NCBI GenBank assembly: GCA_913057215.1
Contig: CAJXNQ010000007.1
Coordinates: 1 to 57,824 of the forward strand
From: an uncultured Gammaproteobacteria bacterium
GTDB lineage: Bacteria > Pseudomonadota > Gammaproteobacteria > Pseudomonadales > Litorivicinaceae
Length of the DNA stretch: 57,824 bases
Direction of reading: 5' to 3'
Shown here: one piece after another, positions 1 to 9,575 of the stretch
How positions within the stretch are numbered: the first letter of the stretch is position 1
How the letters are laid out: every line of letters starts with the position of its first letter
The notes under the pieces: model-generated
Told to the model about the DNA's origin: nothing
Database searches by the model: none
Seen by the model: the letters and a program-made list of their open reading frames with translations, nothing else
Position numbers and translations under genes: made by a program

Positions 1-1157
1 CCTGATCCGGAGGGTCCGGTCAGACTGACCGTTTCTTGGTCTGCAATATCGAGATTAAAGTTCCTAAAAACATAGTCTTGAGAGTTCGTATATCGAAATG
101 TTAACGCATCAAACTTGATTGGCGCACGCGAAAATTTTGTGGGCTTCGGATTTCTGTTTACCTGCAAGTCTGACGGACTATCTAACGTTTCATAGATTGA
201 ATCTGCAGCGGCTAAGCCTTGTTGCAGGATCGCAGCAACTCCGGTCAGTCGCTTAATTGGACTGAAAAGCATCCCCATTGCCGTAATGTAAGCGACAAAT
301 TCTCCTGGAGACATCAAGTCCTGCGCGCTCAGGTTTGACCCGACTAAAATAACTCCACCAATTGAAATAGCAGTTAATATCTGAACAACAGGTGTCACCA
401 GCGATTGTACTTTGACAACTCGCATTTGCTCTTTGACCAAGCTCCGGTTCAGATCATTGAACCCATCAATCTGATCTTGATGACCAGAAAATATTTTTAT
501 TTCATCAATAGAGTGCGCTGAATCTTCAATAAAACCCGTTAACTGAGCCATCCAGTTTTGAAGTCGTTGGTTTGAAGCACGCATTTTCCGGTTTGTAATT
601 TTAATGGTATGGGCTATCACCGGAGCGATAACAAAGATAGCCAATGACATTTGCCATGAGGTGTAGAGTAAGAAAATCATTAGTCCAATTATTACGAGTG
701 AGTCTTTCACTAAAATCATCCACGCAGTCGAGACTGCTTGGCGGACCTGTGAACAATTAAAAATGATTCTTGAAGTAAAAGATCCCGGTTCATCATCATT
801 GATGGTTTGTTTGGGCAAATCAACTTGGGCCGCAAATAACTTGGACCTGAGATTGGCAATAGTTTTGTGGGCAACATACTGGCTCGAGACACTACCAAGA
901 AATTCCGTCAGTCCACGAGCGATGTAAACTAAGACAATGTAAACCGGGATCCAAACGATCGATTCAGGGTTTCTTGCGATCATTGACTCATCGATCAGGG
1001 GCGCCATCAATGCGGGAAGAAGCGGTTCAAATGCGGCAGACGCTATCATCATAACCACCGCAATTAGCGCGAATTTCCAATATGGTTTGGCTTCTAAAAT
1101 GAGTCGCCAATACTTTTGTACATCTGAGTCTTTTGCTTTGCCGTCATGAATATTCAA
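1..1157 (-). CDS. msbA: Lipid A exporter MsbA, ABC transporter (3' part outside window)
   Basis: Inner-membrane ABC exporter half-transporter that flips lipid A-core across the membrane using ATP. I translated the reverse strand by hand. It shows the ABC exporter membrane domain with several hydrophobic segments (about residues 28-50, 63-80, 150-185, 255-275 and 285-300), then the start of the nucleotide-binding domain. The window ends inside the Walker A motif (GPSGSG), so everything after the P-loop is missing here. The only start that keeps the whole N-terminus is TTG at 1157, about 10 nt after an AGGG ribosome site; the next in-frame ATG lies inside the first membrane helix. It is transcribed away from lpxK, whereas enterobacteria have msbA-lpxK in one direction. 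Assignment to MsbA rather than another type-IV exporter rests on sequence pattern plus the lpxK neighbour. Confidence 0.85.
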   Translation of the reverse strand, partial: MNIHDGKAKDSDVQKYWRLILEAKPYWKFALIAVVMMIASAAFEPLLPALMAPLIDESMIARNPESIVWIPVYIVLVYIARGLTEFLGSVSSQYVAHKTIANLRSKLFAAQVDLPKQTINDDEPGSFTSRIIFNCSQVRQAVSTAWMILVKDSLVIIGLMIFLLYTSWQMSLAIFVIAPVIAHTIKITNRKMRASNQRLQNWMAQLTGFIEDSAHSIDEIKIFSGHQDQIDGFNDLNRSLVKEQMRVVKVQSLVTPVVQILTAISIGGVILVGSNLSAQDLMSPGEFVAYITAMGMLFSPIKRLTGVAAILQQGLAAADSIYETLDSPSDLQVNRNPKPTKFSRAPIKFDALTFRYTNSQDYVFRNFNLDIADQETVSLTGPSGS

Positions 1158-1235
1158 AAACGCGATACCCTGATGAAAGTGATTTCAGAAACTGTTTATT
1201 ATGCCACAGTAGCTTTGTGGGAGGCGTAGTTTTAA

Positions 1236-2246
1236 GTGACAAGACAGCGATGGCCGGCTTTTTGGAGTTCGCATCCAGGCATTCTGGCGAAAACGTTACA
1301 GCCAATATTGAAAGGCTTGATGCTTCATCGTAGGAAACAAATTAAGTCTGCCCCGCGACATATCAGCAGAGTTCCAGTCGTTTGCATTGGTAACCTTGTC
1401 GTAGGTGGGTCTGGAAAATCGCCGCTGGTTCAGTCGGTGTGTGCCCATTTAAAAGAGGCAGGTTTTCGCCCTGGCATTGTCAGTCGTGGGTATGGTGGTC
1501 GGGTGCGAAACCTCCCGATCGAGGTGTCTGAAAATACATCGCCACAGGCTGTGGGTGATGAGCCTGTAATGCTTTTTAAGCGAACCCGTGTACCTGTTGT
1601 GGTCTGCCAAGACCGCGCGCGTGCTGTTGAACGATTACATCACCACCACGGTGTCGATGTGATTTTGTCCGACGATGGCCTTCAGAATACTCGGCTGTGG
1701 CGAGATCTGTCTGTCTGCGTATTCAATCATGCGCAGGGTATTGGTAATGGATTACAACTTCCATTTGGCCCGTTGCGAGAGCCGTTGACTGTATTGGATC
1801 AGATGGATGCAATTGTCGTACGCGGCACGGCCGATGCCGAAAAGAGCCTTCAGAAGATGGGGATTGCAACCAAAACGCCCGTGTTTGCATCGGAAAGTCA
1901 CATGGCGTACGCCTACCGCTCCGACGCACCCGAGGAGCACTATGCCCTTGAGACCTTGGCGCAATACGGCGAATTCCATGCCTTTGCTGGGATTGCATCG
2001 CCTCGCCGGTTTTTTGAGGGACTCGAACAGGCAGGTCTCTCGATTATTGAGTATGCATTTCCCGATCACCACGAGTACCGAGAACACGATGTAATCGACG
2101 ACGGCTTGATGATTACCACTGAGAAGGATGCTGTGAAGTTGGTACACTTGGCGAAATCGCCTTTTTGGGTTGTGGCTCTAGACAGCACCCAGCCGGCGTT
2201 CGAAGCATGGTTAACTGCGCGTTTACAACAATGGAGTCGTGTATGA
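1236..2246 (+). CDS. lpxK: Tetraacyldisaccharide 4'-kinase LpxK
   Basis: Membrane-associated kinase that phosphorylates the 4' position of tetraacyldisaccharide-1-P to give lipid IVA, the sixth step of the Raetz pathway. The 336 residues match the family length (about 325-340). A P-loop is visible near residue 59 (GNLVVGGSGKSP), followed by SRGYGG and DDGLQ motifs typical of LpxK. The start is GTG at 1236, with GGGAGG ending about 11 nt upstream. The last codon overlaps the next gene (ATGA), implying translational coupling to the Trm112-like gene and kdsB. With kdsB it forms an LPS precursor operon divergent from msbA. Confidence 0.93.
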   Translation: MTRQRWPAFWSSHPGILAKTLQPILKGLMLHRRKQIKSAPRHISRVPVVCIGNLVVGGSGKSPLVQSVCAHLKEAGFRPGIVSRGYGGRVRNLPIEVSENTSPQAVGDEPVMLFKRTRVPVVVCQDRARAVERLHHHHGVDVILSDDGLQNTRLWRDLSVCVFNHAQGIGNGLQLPFGPLREPLTVLDQMDAIVVRGTADAEKSLQKMGIATKTPVFASESHMAYAYRSDAPEEHYALETLAQYGEFHAFAGIASPRRFFEGLEQAGLSIIEYAFPDHHEYREHDVIDDGLMITTEKDAVKLVHLAKSPFWVVALDSTQPAFEAWLTARLQQWSRV

Positions 2247-2434
2247 GTTTGGCCCCAAGCCTCAAGGGATTACTGGTCTGTCCGCTGTGCAAAGGTGAAG
2301 TCGAGATCCGTGAGTCGGATCAGGAGATCTGGTGTCGTGCCGATGGCTTGGCATTCCCGATCCGTGATGACATCCCTGTCATGCTTGCAGATGAAGCGCG
2401 CACGCTCACAACTGATGAGCGGACAGATCGTTGA
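2243..2434 (+). CDS. Trm112 family small zinc-ribbon-like protein (YcaR type)
   Basis: A 63-residue protein of the Trm112/YcaR family, commonly found between lpxK and kdsB in gammaproteobacteria; its bacterial role is not established. The N-terminus carries a CPLCKG pair of cysteines. The middle reads EIWCRADGLAFPIRDDIPVM, the most conserved stretch of this family. I chose ATG 2243, which overlaps the lpxK stop by 4 nt. An upstream ATG at 2165 would only add residues encoded inside lpxK. The stop overlaps the kdsB start (TTGA). Family assignment is firm; function is unknown. Confidence 0.85.
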   Translation: MSLAPSLKGLLVCPLCKGEVEIRESDQEIWCRADGLAFPIRDDIPVMLADEARTLTTDERTDR

Positions 2435-3174
2435 AATCCTTTGTGGCCGTGATTCCGGCCCGGTTTGGTTCAACCCGTCTGCCTGGTAAACCGCTGGAAA
2501 ACATCGCGGGTCAGCCAATGATTTGGCACGTCTACCAACGGGCCCTCGAATCTGAGGCTTCACGCGTGTTGGTGGCCACCGATGATGAACGCATTGCTGA
2601 AGCGGTTCGAGCCTTTGGTGGGGAAGTGGCTCTGACCGATTCAAGGCATCCAACTGGAACCGATCGTCTCGCTGAGGTCGTCGACCAACTGGCACTTCCT
2701 CCCGAGGCATTGGTCGTCAATGTGCAAGGTGATGAACCCCTGTTGCCTGCGGCAGCGATCAATCAGGTGGCACACCTCCTGGCCGACGCTGCATCAAGTG
2801 ATATTGCGACGCTGTGTGAGCCGATCAGTGATCCTCAAGACGTCACCGATCCGCATCAGGTGAAGGTAGTTGTCAGCACGTCGGGTCGTGCCTTGTATTT
2901 CTCACGCGCGCCCATTCCAAGCGGTTCGCTTCAGGCTGCTTCAACGCACTATCGCCACATCGGTCTGTACGCGTATCGTGCACAGTTTTTGCGCGATTTT
3001 ACGGGTTGGGCGCCGACACCACTCGAGCAGGCCGAGCGTCTTGAACAACTGCGTGCACTTGAGCACGACCGCCATATTCAAGTCGCGGTGTCATCGCATC
3101 AGATCCCGCCTGGCGTGGATACTGAGGCGGACTTAGCGCGCGTGCGTCAAATACTCGGAGATGTGCGTGTTTGA
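2431..3174 (+). CDS. kdsB: CMP-KDO synthetase KdsB
   Basis: 3-deoxy-manno-octulosonate cytidylyltransferase, which activates KDO as CMP-KDO for transfer to lipid IVA in the cytoplasm. The 247 residues match the family. The N-terminal nucleotidyl-transferase signature IPARFGSTRLPGKPL is at about residues 8-22. VNVQGDEPLL around 98-107 and SRAPIP near 158 are further KdsB hallmarks. The start is TTG at 2431, overlapping the previous stop (TTGA); no ATG is available close to the conserved N-terminus. Its end overlaps murB by several nucleotides, linking LPS and peptidoglycan precursor genes in one transcript. Confidence 0.94.
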   Translation: MKSFVAVIPARFGSTRLPGKPLENIAGQPMIWHVYQRALESEASRVLVATDDERIAEAVRAFGGEVALTDSRHPTGTDRLAEVVDQLALPPEALVVNVQGDEPLLPAAAINQVAHLLADAASSDIATLCEPISDPQDVTDPHQVKVVVSTSGRALYFSRAPIPSGSLQAASTHYRHIGLYAYRAQFLRDFTGWAPTPLEQAERLEQLRALEHDRHIQVAVSSHQIPPGVDTEADLARVRQILGDVRV

Positions 3175-4165
3175 TTTGACAGGTCTCACGACCTTGAAGC
3201 TGCCATTGCATGCGCGTCAGGTTTTAAAAATCTCGAGCGTTGAAAATGCCTGCATCAGTGGGCCAGAAATCGCATCGCAACCCGCGCTTATTTTAGGCGG
3301 CGGAAGTAACTTGGTTGTTTTCGAGCCTGAATTTGAGGGCGTTGTTGTGCGACCTGAGATCAAAACCTTTGATCCGGTGATTGACGGTGATTCAGTGACG
3401 CTCGAAGTCGGTGCTGGCTACCCATGGCATGCGCTGGTGATGAAAACACTGGAGCATGGCTGGTTTGGGCTTGAGAACTTGGCATTGATTCCAGGTTGGA
3501 CAGGCGCCGCTCCGGTCCAAAACATTGGGGCCTATGGTGTGGAGTTTGCCGAGCGGTGTGAGCGTGTGTTGCTGTATGACTTCGAGGCGCAAACCCTGAT
3601 TCGGCTGACAACAGACGAGATGGAGTTTGGCTATCGTCATTCGATCTTAAAAGCCCAGCCGAATCGGTTTTTGGTGCTGTCTGTGACTTTGAATTTGTCA
3701 CGCATTCCAGAGCCCCGCGTGGAATACGGTGCTATTCGAGAGGCACTTGAAACGCTCGGTGGATCGGCTGACTCACCCCGGGACATCGCAAAGGCGGTCA
3801 TGCATATTCGCCGTGCCAAACTGCCAGACCCGGAATTGACCCCGAACGTCGGATCATTTTTCAAAAACCCAGTGGTGCGTTCTGAGGTTGCAGACCGGCT
3901 GGCACTGGATTTTCCAGATCTGCCCATGTATCCATCAGGGGACAGTCGAAAGCTTGCCGCAGGTTGGATGATTGACCACCTTGGCTTTAAAGGGCGATCC
4001 GTCGGTGGCTTTGCCGTGCATGATCAACAAGCATTGGTGCTTGTGAATCGAGACAAAGGAACGGCTCAAGATCTTAGGTATTTGATTGATGAGATTCGAC
4101 AGTCTGTCAAAGAGACCTTTGGGGTCAGTTTGCAGATAGAGCCGACCCAGTTGGGTCGGCTTTAA
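3167..4165 (+). CDS. murB: UDP-N-acetylenolpyruvoylglucosamine reductase MurB
   Basis: FAD enzyme that reduces UDP-GlcNAc-enolpyruvate to UDP-MurNAc in peptidoglycan synthesis. About 332 residues, of the E. coli-like (type I) form. It shows the FAD-binding LGGGSNLVV, then PVQNIGAYG, GYRHSILK and the C-terminal catalytic region with SFFKNPVV. I prefer GTG 3167, which has GGAG with 6 nt spacing; ATG 3161 in the same frame directly abuts that GGAG. Either start overlaps the kdsB end. A hairpin lies within the last codons (separate entry). It converges on rne with only 12 nt between the stop codons. Confidence 0.93.
   Translation: MFDLTGLTTLKLPLHARQVLKISSVENACISGPEIASQPALILGGGSNLVVFEPEFEGVVVRPEIKTFDPVIDGDSVTLEVGAGYPWHALVMKTLEHGWFGLENLALIPGWTGAAPVQNIGAYGVEFAERCERVLLYDFEAQTLIRLTTDEMEFGYRHSILKAQPNRFLVLSVTLNLSRIPEPRVEYGAIREALETLGGSADSPRDIAKAVMHIRRAKLPDPELTPNVGSFFKNPVVRSEVADRLALDFPDLPMYPSGDSRKLAAGWMIDHLGFKGRSVGGFAVHDQQALVLVNRDKGTAQDLRYLIDEIRQSVKETFGVSLQIEPTQLGRL
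4140..4164 (+). terminator. Stem-loop inside the last codons of murB
   Basis: GCCGACCC (4141-4148), loop AGTT, GGGTCGGC (4153-4160), extended by an A-T pair and followed by TTTAA. The stem is encoded by the final murB codons (PTQLGR). The T-run is only three bases, so this is a weak or rho-assisted terminator at best. The symmetric stem could also act on the convergent rne transcript, whose stop codon is at 4178. Confidence 0.5.
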
Positions 4166-4177
4166 GGCGCGTAGGAC

Positions 4178-7100
4178 TTACTCAGTGTCTGAGCCACTGT
4201 CTTGGCTCGTTTCGGAGATCGCGCTGTCACCGGTTGCCTCAGTCTTTTTCGGTCGACCACGTCCACGTCTCCGCTTTGGTTTTTCAGCGACGGTGTCGGA
4301 TGACTCTGTCTTCGAACTGGTCTCAACATCCTCCGTTAACTGGGCTTTGACATCCGATACAGAGGGAGTCTCGGCCTCAGGTGCCGCCTCAGCAGGCGGC
4401 GTCTTACGTGGGCGTCCTCGACCGCGCTTTGGTTTGACGGATTCAGTTGGTGTCTCAGCAGTTGGCGCAGTCTCAGAAGCTGGCGATTCTACTTCAGCAG
4501 CCGGTTGAGGTTCCGGATCAACTGACGCGACAGGGGCCTCAGTTTCAGATGGGGACTCAGGAACTGCTGTATTGTCTGCGCTTGCCGCTTTTGGCTTCCG
4601 TCCACGACGTGTTCGCTTCTTCGGTGCAGATTCAACATCCGTTGATCCAGTCTCTGAGTCAGAGGCCTGCACTGTGTCTTGCGTGTCAACAACTGCGTCC
4701 GATTCAGCACTTGATGCCGACGTCGGCGCGTCTGTTGGCTGCGTTTTTCTCGGGCGCCCACGACCGCGTTTCGGTTTGGGTGCCTCGGTTTCGGTCGTCT
4801 CTGGTTGAGCGTTGTTACTGTCTGGTTGTGCGGGCGTACCCTCGGTCACCGGCATTTCAACAGGTGCCTCTTCTGGCGCCTCGACTTGCATATCTGCTGT
4901 GTCACTGCCGACAGTTGTGTCAGTGTCTTGAGTCACTGAATGATCAGAACCAGAGGTTTCAACCTGCTGACCACGTCGTGATCCACGACGCCCGCGGCGC
5001 GAGCGCTTGGGTTTGGATTCTTCGTTGACCAGATTTTCATTGAGTACAGGTGCGTCATCGATTTTTGTTTCACCTGAGGTGGTGCTGTGCGTTTCAAGGC
5101 TTGCCTCCTGTTCGCTGATGGCAGCTTCACCCCGTCGCTTTCTGTTGGCACGGTTTGGTCTCGGATCAAGCATCTCTTCATGTGCCTTTAACTCCGCTTC
5201 ACGGGCAGCACTGATTTGAGGGGCTTTTGGTGCCTCGGTTTCAGATGTCACTGTGCTGACAGCGTCTGTTGATGCCGTTGGACTGTCACTGCGATTTTTG
5301 TTTCGACGGCGACGGCGACGACGTCCTTGCCCGCCTTCAGCTGGCGCGCGCTCTGTTTCCGCAGGCCCCTTGTTTGGAGTCCGTTGTTCCTTTGATTCGG
5401 TATCCGAAGTCTTCCGCGACGTCTTTTGACCCGAACGCTTTGGTGCGGGTTCTGAGCGTGTGGATCGACTCGGTGCCTCGTCTCCATCACCAAATAAGAA
5501 GCCAATCACCTTTGAGATCAGTGATTTTGACGGAGGTGTCTGTCGACTGCGCTTGCGTGTGCGCTCAGGTCTCGGTTTCCGACCAACAGCTGCCTGCGGT
5601 GTGTCGTCTGAAGACGTCTGGAGCGCCTGTTCTGCGGCTGCGGGCGCGGGTGTTTTGGGCTTGATGTCAGTCACCAAAGCTTGCTCACGCTGTTCCGCCT
5701 GGCGTGCACGGACCAATTCAGGTTCAGGGGCTGGTGTATCAGCCTGAATATCAATGGATAACTCAAGTGAGGCAACCGAAGGGTCATCGTCACGAAGGCG
5801 CTGCATGTCATACAGCGGTGTTTCCATATTTGGATTGGGGATGATCAGAACGCGGACTTTTTGTCGACGCTGGATGGTTTCGAGTTGATGTCGTTTTTCA
5901 TTCAACAGGAAGGTTGCCACGGGCACTGGGACCTGAACGCGGACTTCGCCGGTGCGTTCTTTAACGGCCTCATCTTCCAACAATCGAAGAATCTGCAGAG
6001 CCAATGATTGGACATCTCGGATACTGCCTTGACCATGGCACCGTGGACACACGACACCACTCGTCTCGCCAAGCGATGGCCGAAGTCTTTGGCGGCTCAT
6101 TTCGAGAAGGCCAAAGCGAGAAATGCGCCCGATTTGAACGCGTGCACGGTCGGATTTCAGTGCGTCTTTGAGGCGGTTTTCAACAGCCTTTTGGTTTTTG
6201 TTCGCAGACATGTCGATAAAATCAATGACGATCAAACCGCCCATGTCGCGTAATCGAAGTTGTCTGGCAATTTCGTCGGCCGCTTCTAAATTTGTGTGCA
6301 ACGCGGTCTCTTCGATATCTCCGCCTTTTGTTGCACGCGCAGAGTTGATATCAATCGAGACCAGTGCTTCAGTCGGATCGATCACGATCGCACCTCCTGA
6401 TGGCAGGCGCACTTCACGCTGGAATGCGGATTCAATCTGACCTTCGATCTGGAACCGATTGAACAGCGGGGTCTCATCTTCGTAGAACTTCACTTTGGTC
6501 GCGAAGGAGGGCATGACCTGCTCGATCAGTTCTTGTGCTGTTTTGAAGACTTCGGGATTGTCGACAAGGACCTCGCCGATGTCTGAGCGCAAATGATCGC
6601 GAATCGCCCGAACAATGACGTTGGACTCTTGGTAGATTAAAAAAGGAGCAACGCCTGACAAGGCGGCCTTTTTAATGGCTTGCCATGCAGTGTCGAGATA
6701 ATCGAGATCCCACTGGAGTTCTTCGACAGTCCGCCCCACACCGGCAGTTCGAATAATGATGCCAGCGCCTTGAGCGATCGTCAGATTCGAGAGTTTGTCT
6801 TTGAGCTCAGCGCGGTCTTCGCCTTCGATGCGTCGAGAAATCCCGCCGGCATCTGGGTTATTGGGCATCAATACGAGATAACGGCCAGCCAGCGAAATAT
6901 AGGTCGTGAGCGCTGCGCCCTTGGTGCCGCGTTCTTCTTTCTCGACCTGAATGATGAGCTCTTGGCCTTCTTTTAAGACCTTATCAATTTTAAGTTTTTC
7001 ACCGTCTTTCGGGGCGTTGTAAAAGTATTCAGGCGAGATCTCTTTCAGGGGTAGAAAGCCGTGTCGCTCGCTCCCGAAATCAATAAAGGCCGCCTCGAGC

Positions 7101-7255
7101 GACGGCTCGATGCGTGAAATTCGAGCGCGATAAATATTGCCCTTTTTCTGTTCACGATCGGATGATTCGATATCAAGGTCGTAGAGTTTTTGGCCATCGA
7201 CCATGGCGACGCGGATTTCTTCCGCCTGCAAGGCATTGATGAGTATACGTTTCAT
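4178..7255 (-). CDS. rne: Ribonuclease E
   Basis: Essential endoribonuclease, the scaffold of the RNA degradosome; it matures rRNA and tRNA and starts mRNA decay. 1025 residues, close to the E. coli 1061. The N-terminal S1 domain (about 35-120) and sensor/RNase H-like regions are followed by the DNase I-like catalytic domain, with IDINSARA and VIDFIDM aspartates. The Zn-link CPRC is near residue 404. The C-terminal half is acidic and low-complexity, with Arg-rich blocks and repeated RGRPRK motifs. I chose ATG 7255 (MKRILINA, the conserved start) with GAAGG upstream; ATG 7273 lacks a ribosome site. It is divergent from rluC, as in many gammaproteobacteria, with a long leader. Confidence 0.96.
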   Translation of the reverse strand: MKRILINALQAEEIRVAMVDGQKLYDLDIESSDREQKKGNIYRARISRIEPSLEAAFIDFGSERHGFLPLKEISPEYFYNAPKDGEKLKIDKVLKEGQELIIQVEKEERGTKGAALTTYISLAGRYLVLMPNNPDAGGISRRIEGEDRAELKDKLSNLTIAQGAGIIIRTAGVGRTVEELQWDLDYLDTAWQAIKKAALSGVAPFLIYQESNVIVRAIRDHLRSDIGEVLVDNPEVFKTAQELIEQVMPSFATKVKFYEDETPLFNRFQIEGQIESAFQREVRLPSGGAIVIDPTEALVSIDINSARATKGGDIEETALHTNLEAADEIARQLRLRDMGGLIVIDFIDMSANKNQKAVENRLKDALKSDRARVQIGRISRFGLLEMSRQRLRPSLGETSGVVCPRCHGQGSIRDVQSLALQILRLLEDEAVKERTGEVRVQVPVPVATFLLNEKRHQLETIQRRQKVRVLIIPNPNMETPLYDMQRLRDDDPSVASLELSIDIQADTPAPEPELVRARQAEQREQALVTDIKPKTPAPAAAEQALQTSSDDTPQAAVGRKPRPERTRKRSRQTPPSKSLISKVIGFLFGDGDEAPSRSTRSEPAPKRSGQKTSRKTSDTESKEQRTPNKGPAETERAPAEGGQGRRRRRRRNKNRSDSPTASTDAVSTVTSETEAPKAPQISAAREAELKAHEEMLDPRPNRANRKRRGEAAISEQEASLETHSTTSGETKIDDAPVLNENLVNEESKPKRSRRGRRGSRRGQQVETSGSDHSVTQDTDTTVGSDTADMQVEAPEEAPVEMPVTEGTPAQPDSNNAQPETTETEAPKPKRGRGRPRKTQPTDAPTSASSAESDAVVDTQDTVQASDSETGSTDVESAPKKRTRRGRKPKAASADNTAVPESPSETEAPVASVDPEPQPAAEVESPASETAPTAETPTESVKPKRGRGRPRKTPPAEAAPEAETPSVSDVKAQLTEDVETSSKTESSDTVAEKPKRRRGRGRPKKTEATGDSAISETSQDSGSDTE

Positions 7256-7584
7256 TGTTGTGGCAACCTTCATGGTTTAATCGCCACGATCTTAGGGGGT
7301 CGGCTATACTACCCAAGGGCCCGAAATCAGATTCGGACGACAAAGCACATTGTTACTGGCTCAACCGAAATATTCGGGAGCCCGGAATCTTGTATTACTG
7401 CAGAACGTCTGCTGACACGTGATGTGTTTGTCCCAGCTTTGCTGGCCCGCCAAGACCGGGCGGGTATTACTTCTTCTCTGGAATTCCAGAGGACTCTTAC
7501 TAAGCCCGGGAGTCTTGACTCAACCGGACGTGAGCCGGAGCATAACAGTGCCTGCGGTTCGCGGCAATGCAACATGGAGTGTGT
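7256..7584. promoter_or_regulatory. rne-rluC divergent intergenic region with hairpins (putative rne 5' leader)
   Basis: About 330 nt without a gene, the longest gap in the window. It must hold the promoters of both divergent genes. It contains a perfect 16-bp palindrome CTCTGGAATTCCAGAG (7476-7491), and a GC-rich hairpin GCCCG-N7-CGGGC (7445-7461), which can also pair as CCCGC/GCGGG. A shorter CCGAA/TTCGG inverted repeat lies near 7331-7346. In E. coli the roughly 360-nt rne leader folds into hairpins that RNase E binds for autoregulation. Size and position here suggest the same, but I see no conserved sequence proving it. Confidence 0.5.
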
Positions 7585-8532
7585 GTGGAAAAAAAGGTCC
7601 AATGGGTCACGGTGGACTCGCAGCGTGATGGCCAGCGGCTGGATAATTTTTTATCCGCGCAACTGAAAGGTCTCCCAAAAGGGCGCATTTACAAAATGAT
7701 TCGCACAGGAGAGGTGCGGATTAATAAAGGACGCTGCAAACCTGATATGCGGGTTAAATCTGGCGATGTCGTTCGTATTCCACCTGTGCATCTCGATCCA
7801 GAGGCACCCACAGTTGCGCATCGTGGGATTCAAATGCGCCTGTCAGACGCGCTGCTCTATGAGGATGAGGATGTTTTGGTCCTGAATAAACCAGCAGGCT
7901 TGGCTGTGCATGGTGGCTCCGGTCTGTCTACAGGCTTGATTGAGCAGTTGCGTCTCTTAAAGCCTGATGAAAAGTTTTTAGAACTGGTCCATCGCCTGGA
8001 CCGCGAAACGTCTGGCTGTCTGTTGGTTGCACGACGCCCATCTGCACTGCGACGGTTGCATCAACAACTCCGCGAAAAAGATCAGGGACTTCAAAAACGC
8101 TACCTGGCCTTGGTTGCTGGAAAATGGCCTCAATACTTAAGAGAAATTGAGGCGCCACTGGAGCGAATTGAGCGTGGCGGTGAGCGATTTGTGCAGGTCT
8201 CCGAACGAGGCAAGCCCTCGCACACGCGCATTCGGGTATTGGAGTATTTAGAGGGGTGCACTTTGATCGAGGCTGAGCCAGTAACCGGGCGGACACACCA
8301 AATTCGAGTGCACACGGCCTTTCACAAGCACGCGGTCATCGGCGACAGCAAATATCAGCATGACTTGCCTCGTGAACATTGGAAACAACAGGGTTTAACG
8401 GGCTTATGTCTGCACAGCCGGTCGATTGGTTTGGTCGCCGCCACAGGGCATCCAATCACTGTAGTTGCGCCGATCCCGGAGCCTCTACGTCGATTTTTAA
8501 CGGAGCATTCACTTGACCCAGATACGTATTAG
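7585..8532 (+). CDS. rluC: 23S rRNA pseudouridine synthase RluC
   Basis: Makes pseudouridines at 955, 2504 and 2580 (E. coli numbering) of 23S rRNA. About 315 residues. An N-terminal S4 domain (RLDNFLSAQLKGLPKGRIYK, about 14-33) precedes the RluA-family catalytic domain with HRLDRETSG, containing the catalytic Asp, near residues 135-143. RTHQIRVH is near 235. I chose GTG 7585 because GGAG lies 5 nt upstream; ATG 7567 in frame has no ribosome site. It is divergent from rne, as in Pseudomonas and E. coli. sppA follows 11 nt downstream. Confidence 0.93.
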   Translation: MEKKVQWVTVDSQRDGQRLDNFLSAQLKGLPKGRIYKMIRTGEVRINKGRCKPDMRVKSGDVVRIPPVHLDPEAPTVAHRGIQMRLSDALLYEDEDVLVLNKPAGLAVHGGSGLSTGLIEQLRLLKPDEKFLELVHRLDRETSGCLLVARRPSALRRLHQQLREKDQGLQKRYLALVAGKWPQYLREIEAPLERIERGGERFVQVSERGKPSHTRIRVLEYLEGCTLIEAEPVTGRTHQIRVHTAFHKHAVIGDSKYQHDLPREHWKQQGLTGLCLHSRSIGLVAATGHPITVVAPIPEPLRRFLTEHSLDPDTY

Positions 8533-8543
8533 GATAGATATCC

Positions 8544-9575
8544 ATGGCAGATGATCCTTGGACAGAAACGCGCGGTGAGGCATCGCGTGAGAGCGATGCG
8601 ACGCAGTCAGATCGAGGCAAGCAGACCGACGCGCTCTGGCGTGTCATGGAACGCACGCTGAATCAAGCCACCATTGAGCAACGTCGGAGCAGACGCTGGG
8701 GGATCTTTTTTAAGACCATCACACTCGGCTATCTGATCGGAATTTCAATCATGTTGTTCGGGCGTTCTGATCTACCTGTGGATGGGCTGGTAAGTACGCC
8801 GCATACTGCAGTGGTGCCGATTGAAGGTGTGATTGCGGTCGGTGAAATGGCGAATGCGTTCGAGATTCAGCAGAACCTTGAGGCTGCATTCCGAGCCCCG
8901 GGGTCCAGTGGAATTATGCTTGAGATCAATTCGCCCGGCGGCAGTCCGGTTCAAGCTGAGTATGTCTATCGCGCGCTGCTGGATTTAAAGGCGTCCTATC
9001 CAGGTAAGCCCGTACATGCGGTCATTGGTGACATTGGAGCCAGTGGTGCCTACTACATCGCAGCAGCGGCGGACACGATCCACGCCGCGCCCGCGTCGAT
9101 CGTGGGCTCCATTGGTGTGGTCTCCGCCGGGTTTGGTTTTTCTGGATTGCTTGAGAAGCTCGGCGTCAATCGTCGGGTGATTACAGCTGGTGAGAATAAA
9201 GCGATGTTGGATCCGTTCTTGCCAGAGTCCGCATCCGATCGAGCGCACTTGCAAACATTATTAGACGAAACGCATCAACAGTTCATTGCCCGAGTCAAAG
9301 AGGGCCGCGGTGATCGCCTGAACCCTCGAGGTGAAAACCTATTTGATGGGCGTGTCTGGAGTGGAGAGCAAGCGCTGCGGCTCGGACTGATCGATTCCCT
9401 GGCCGGTCCACTTGAGGTTGCACGTGAATGGATCGGTGCGGAGGACCGGGTGTATTACACGTCCGATGAGCCGCTCATCGATCAATTCAGTCGTCAATTC
9501 GGGCTTGGGGTTGGCACCGCATTGTCATGGATGATTCGTCAGGGCACCCTAAATCCAGCGTCTCTCAGCCAATGA
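8544..9575 (+). CDS. sppA: Signal peptide peptidase SppA, S49 family
   Basis: Inner-membrane serine protease that degrades leftover signal peptides. 343 residues, the short single-domain form rather than the 67-kDa E. coli form. A charged cytoplasmic N-terminus leads to one membrane helix (about 57-73). The catalytic Ser is probably S167 in GDIGASGAYY, with the general-base Lys probably K219 in GENKAM. Start ATG 8544, following rluC by 11 nt. Its last 37 nt overlap the convergent maf gene, so the two mRNAs share antisense 3' ends. In Pseudomonas a HAD phosphatase gene sits between rluC and sppA; it is absent here. Confidence 0.9.
   Translation: MADDPWTETRGEASRESDATQSDRGKQTDALWRVMERTLNQATIEQRRSRRWGIFFKTITLGYLIGISIMLFGRSDLPVDGLVSTPHTAVVPIEGVIAVGEMANAFEIQQNLEAAFRAPGSSGIMLEINSPGGSPVQAEYVYRALLDLKASYPGKPVHAVIGDIGASGAYYIAAAADTIHAAPASIVGSIGVVSAGFGFSGLLEKLGVNRRVITAGENKAMLDPFLPESASDRAHLQTLLDETHQQFIARVKEGRGDRLNPRGENLFDGRVWSGEQALRLGLIDSLAGPLEVAREWIGAEDRVYYTSDEPLIDQFSRQFGLGVGTALSWMIRQGTLNPASLSQ

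Noticed and set aside
1133-1333. 66-residue frame on the + strand before lpxK
   Set aside because: It overlaps the msbA start and lpxK in another frame, with no similarity to anything I know.
4447-5028. 193-residue open frame on the + strand inside rne
   Set aside because: It is antisense to the repetitive, low-stop tail of RNase E, has no ribosome site and no recognisable domain.
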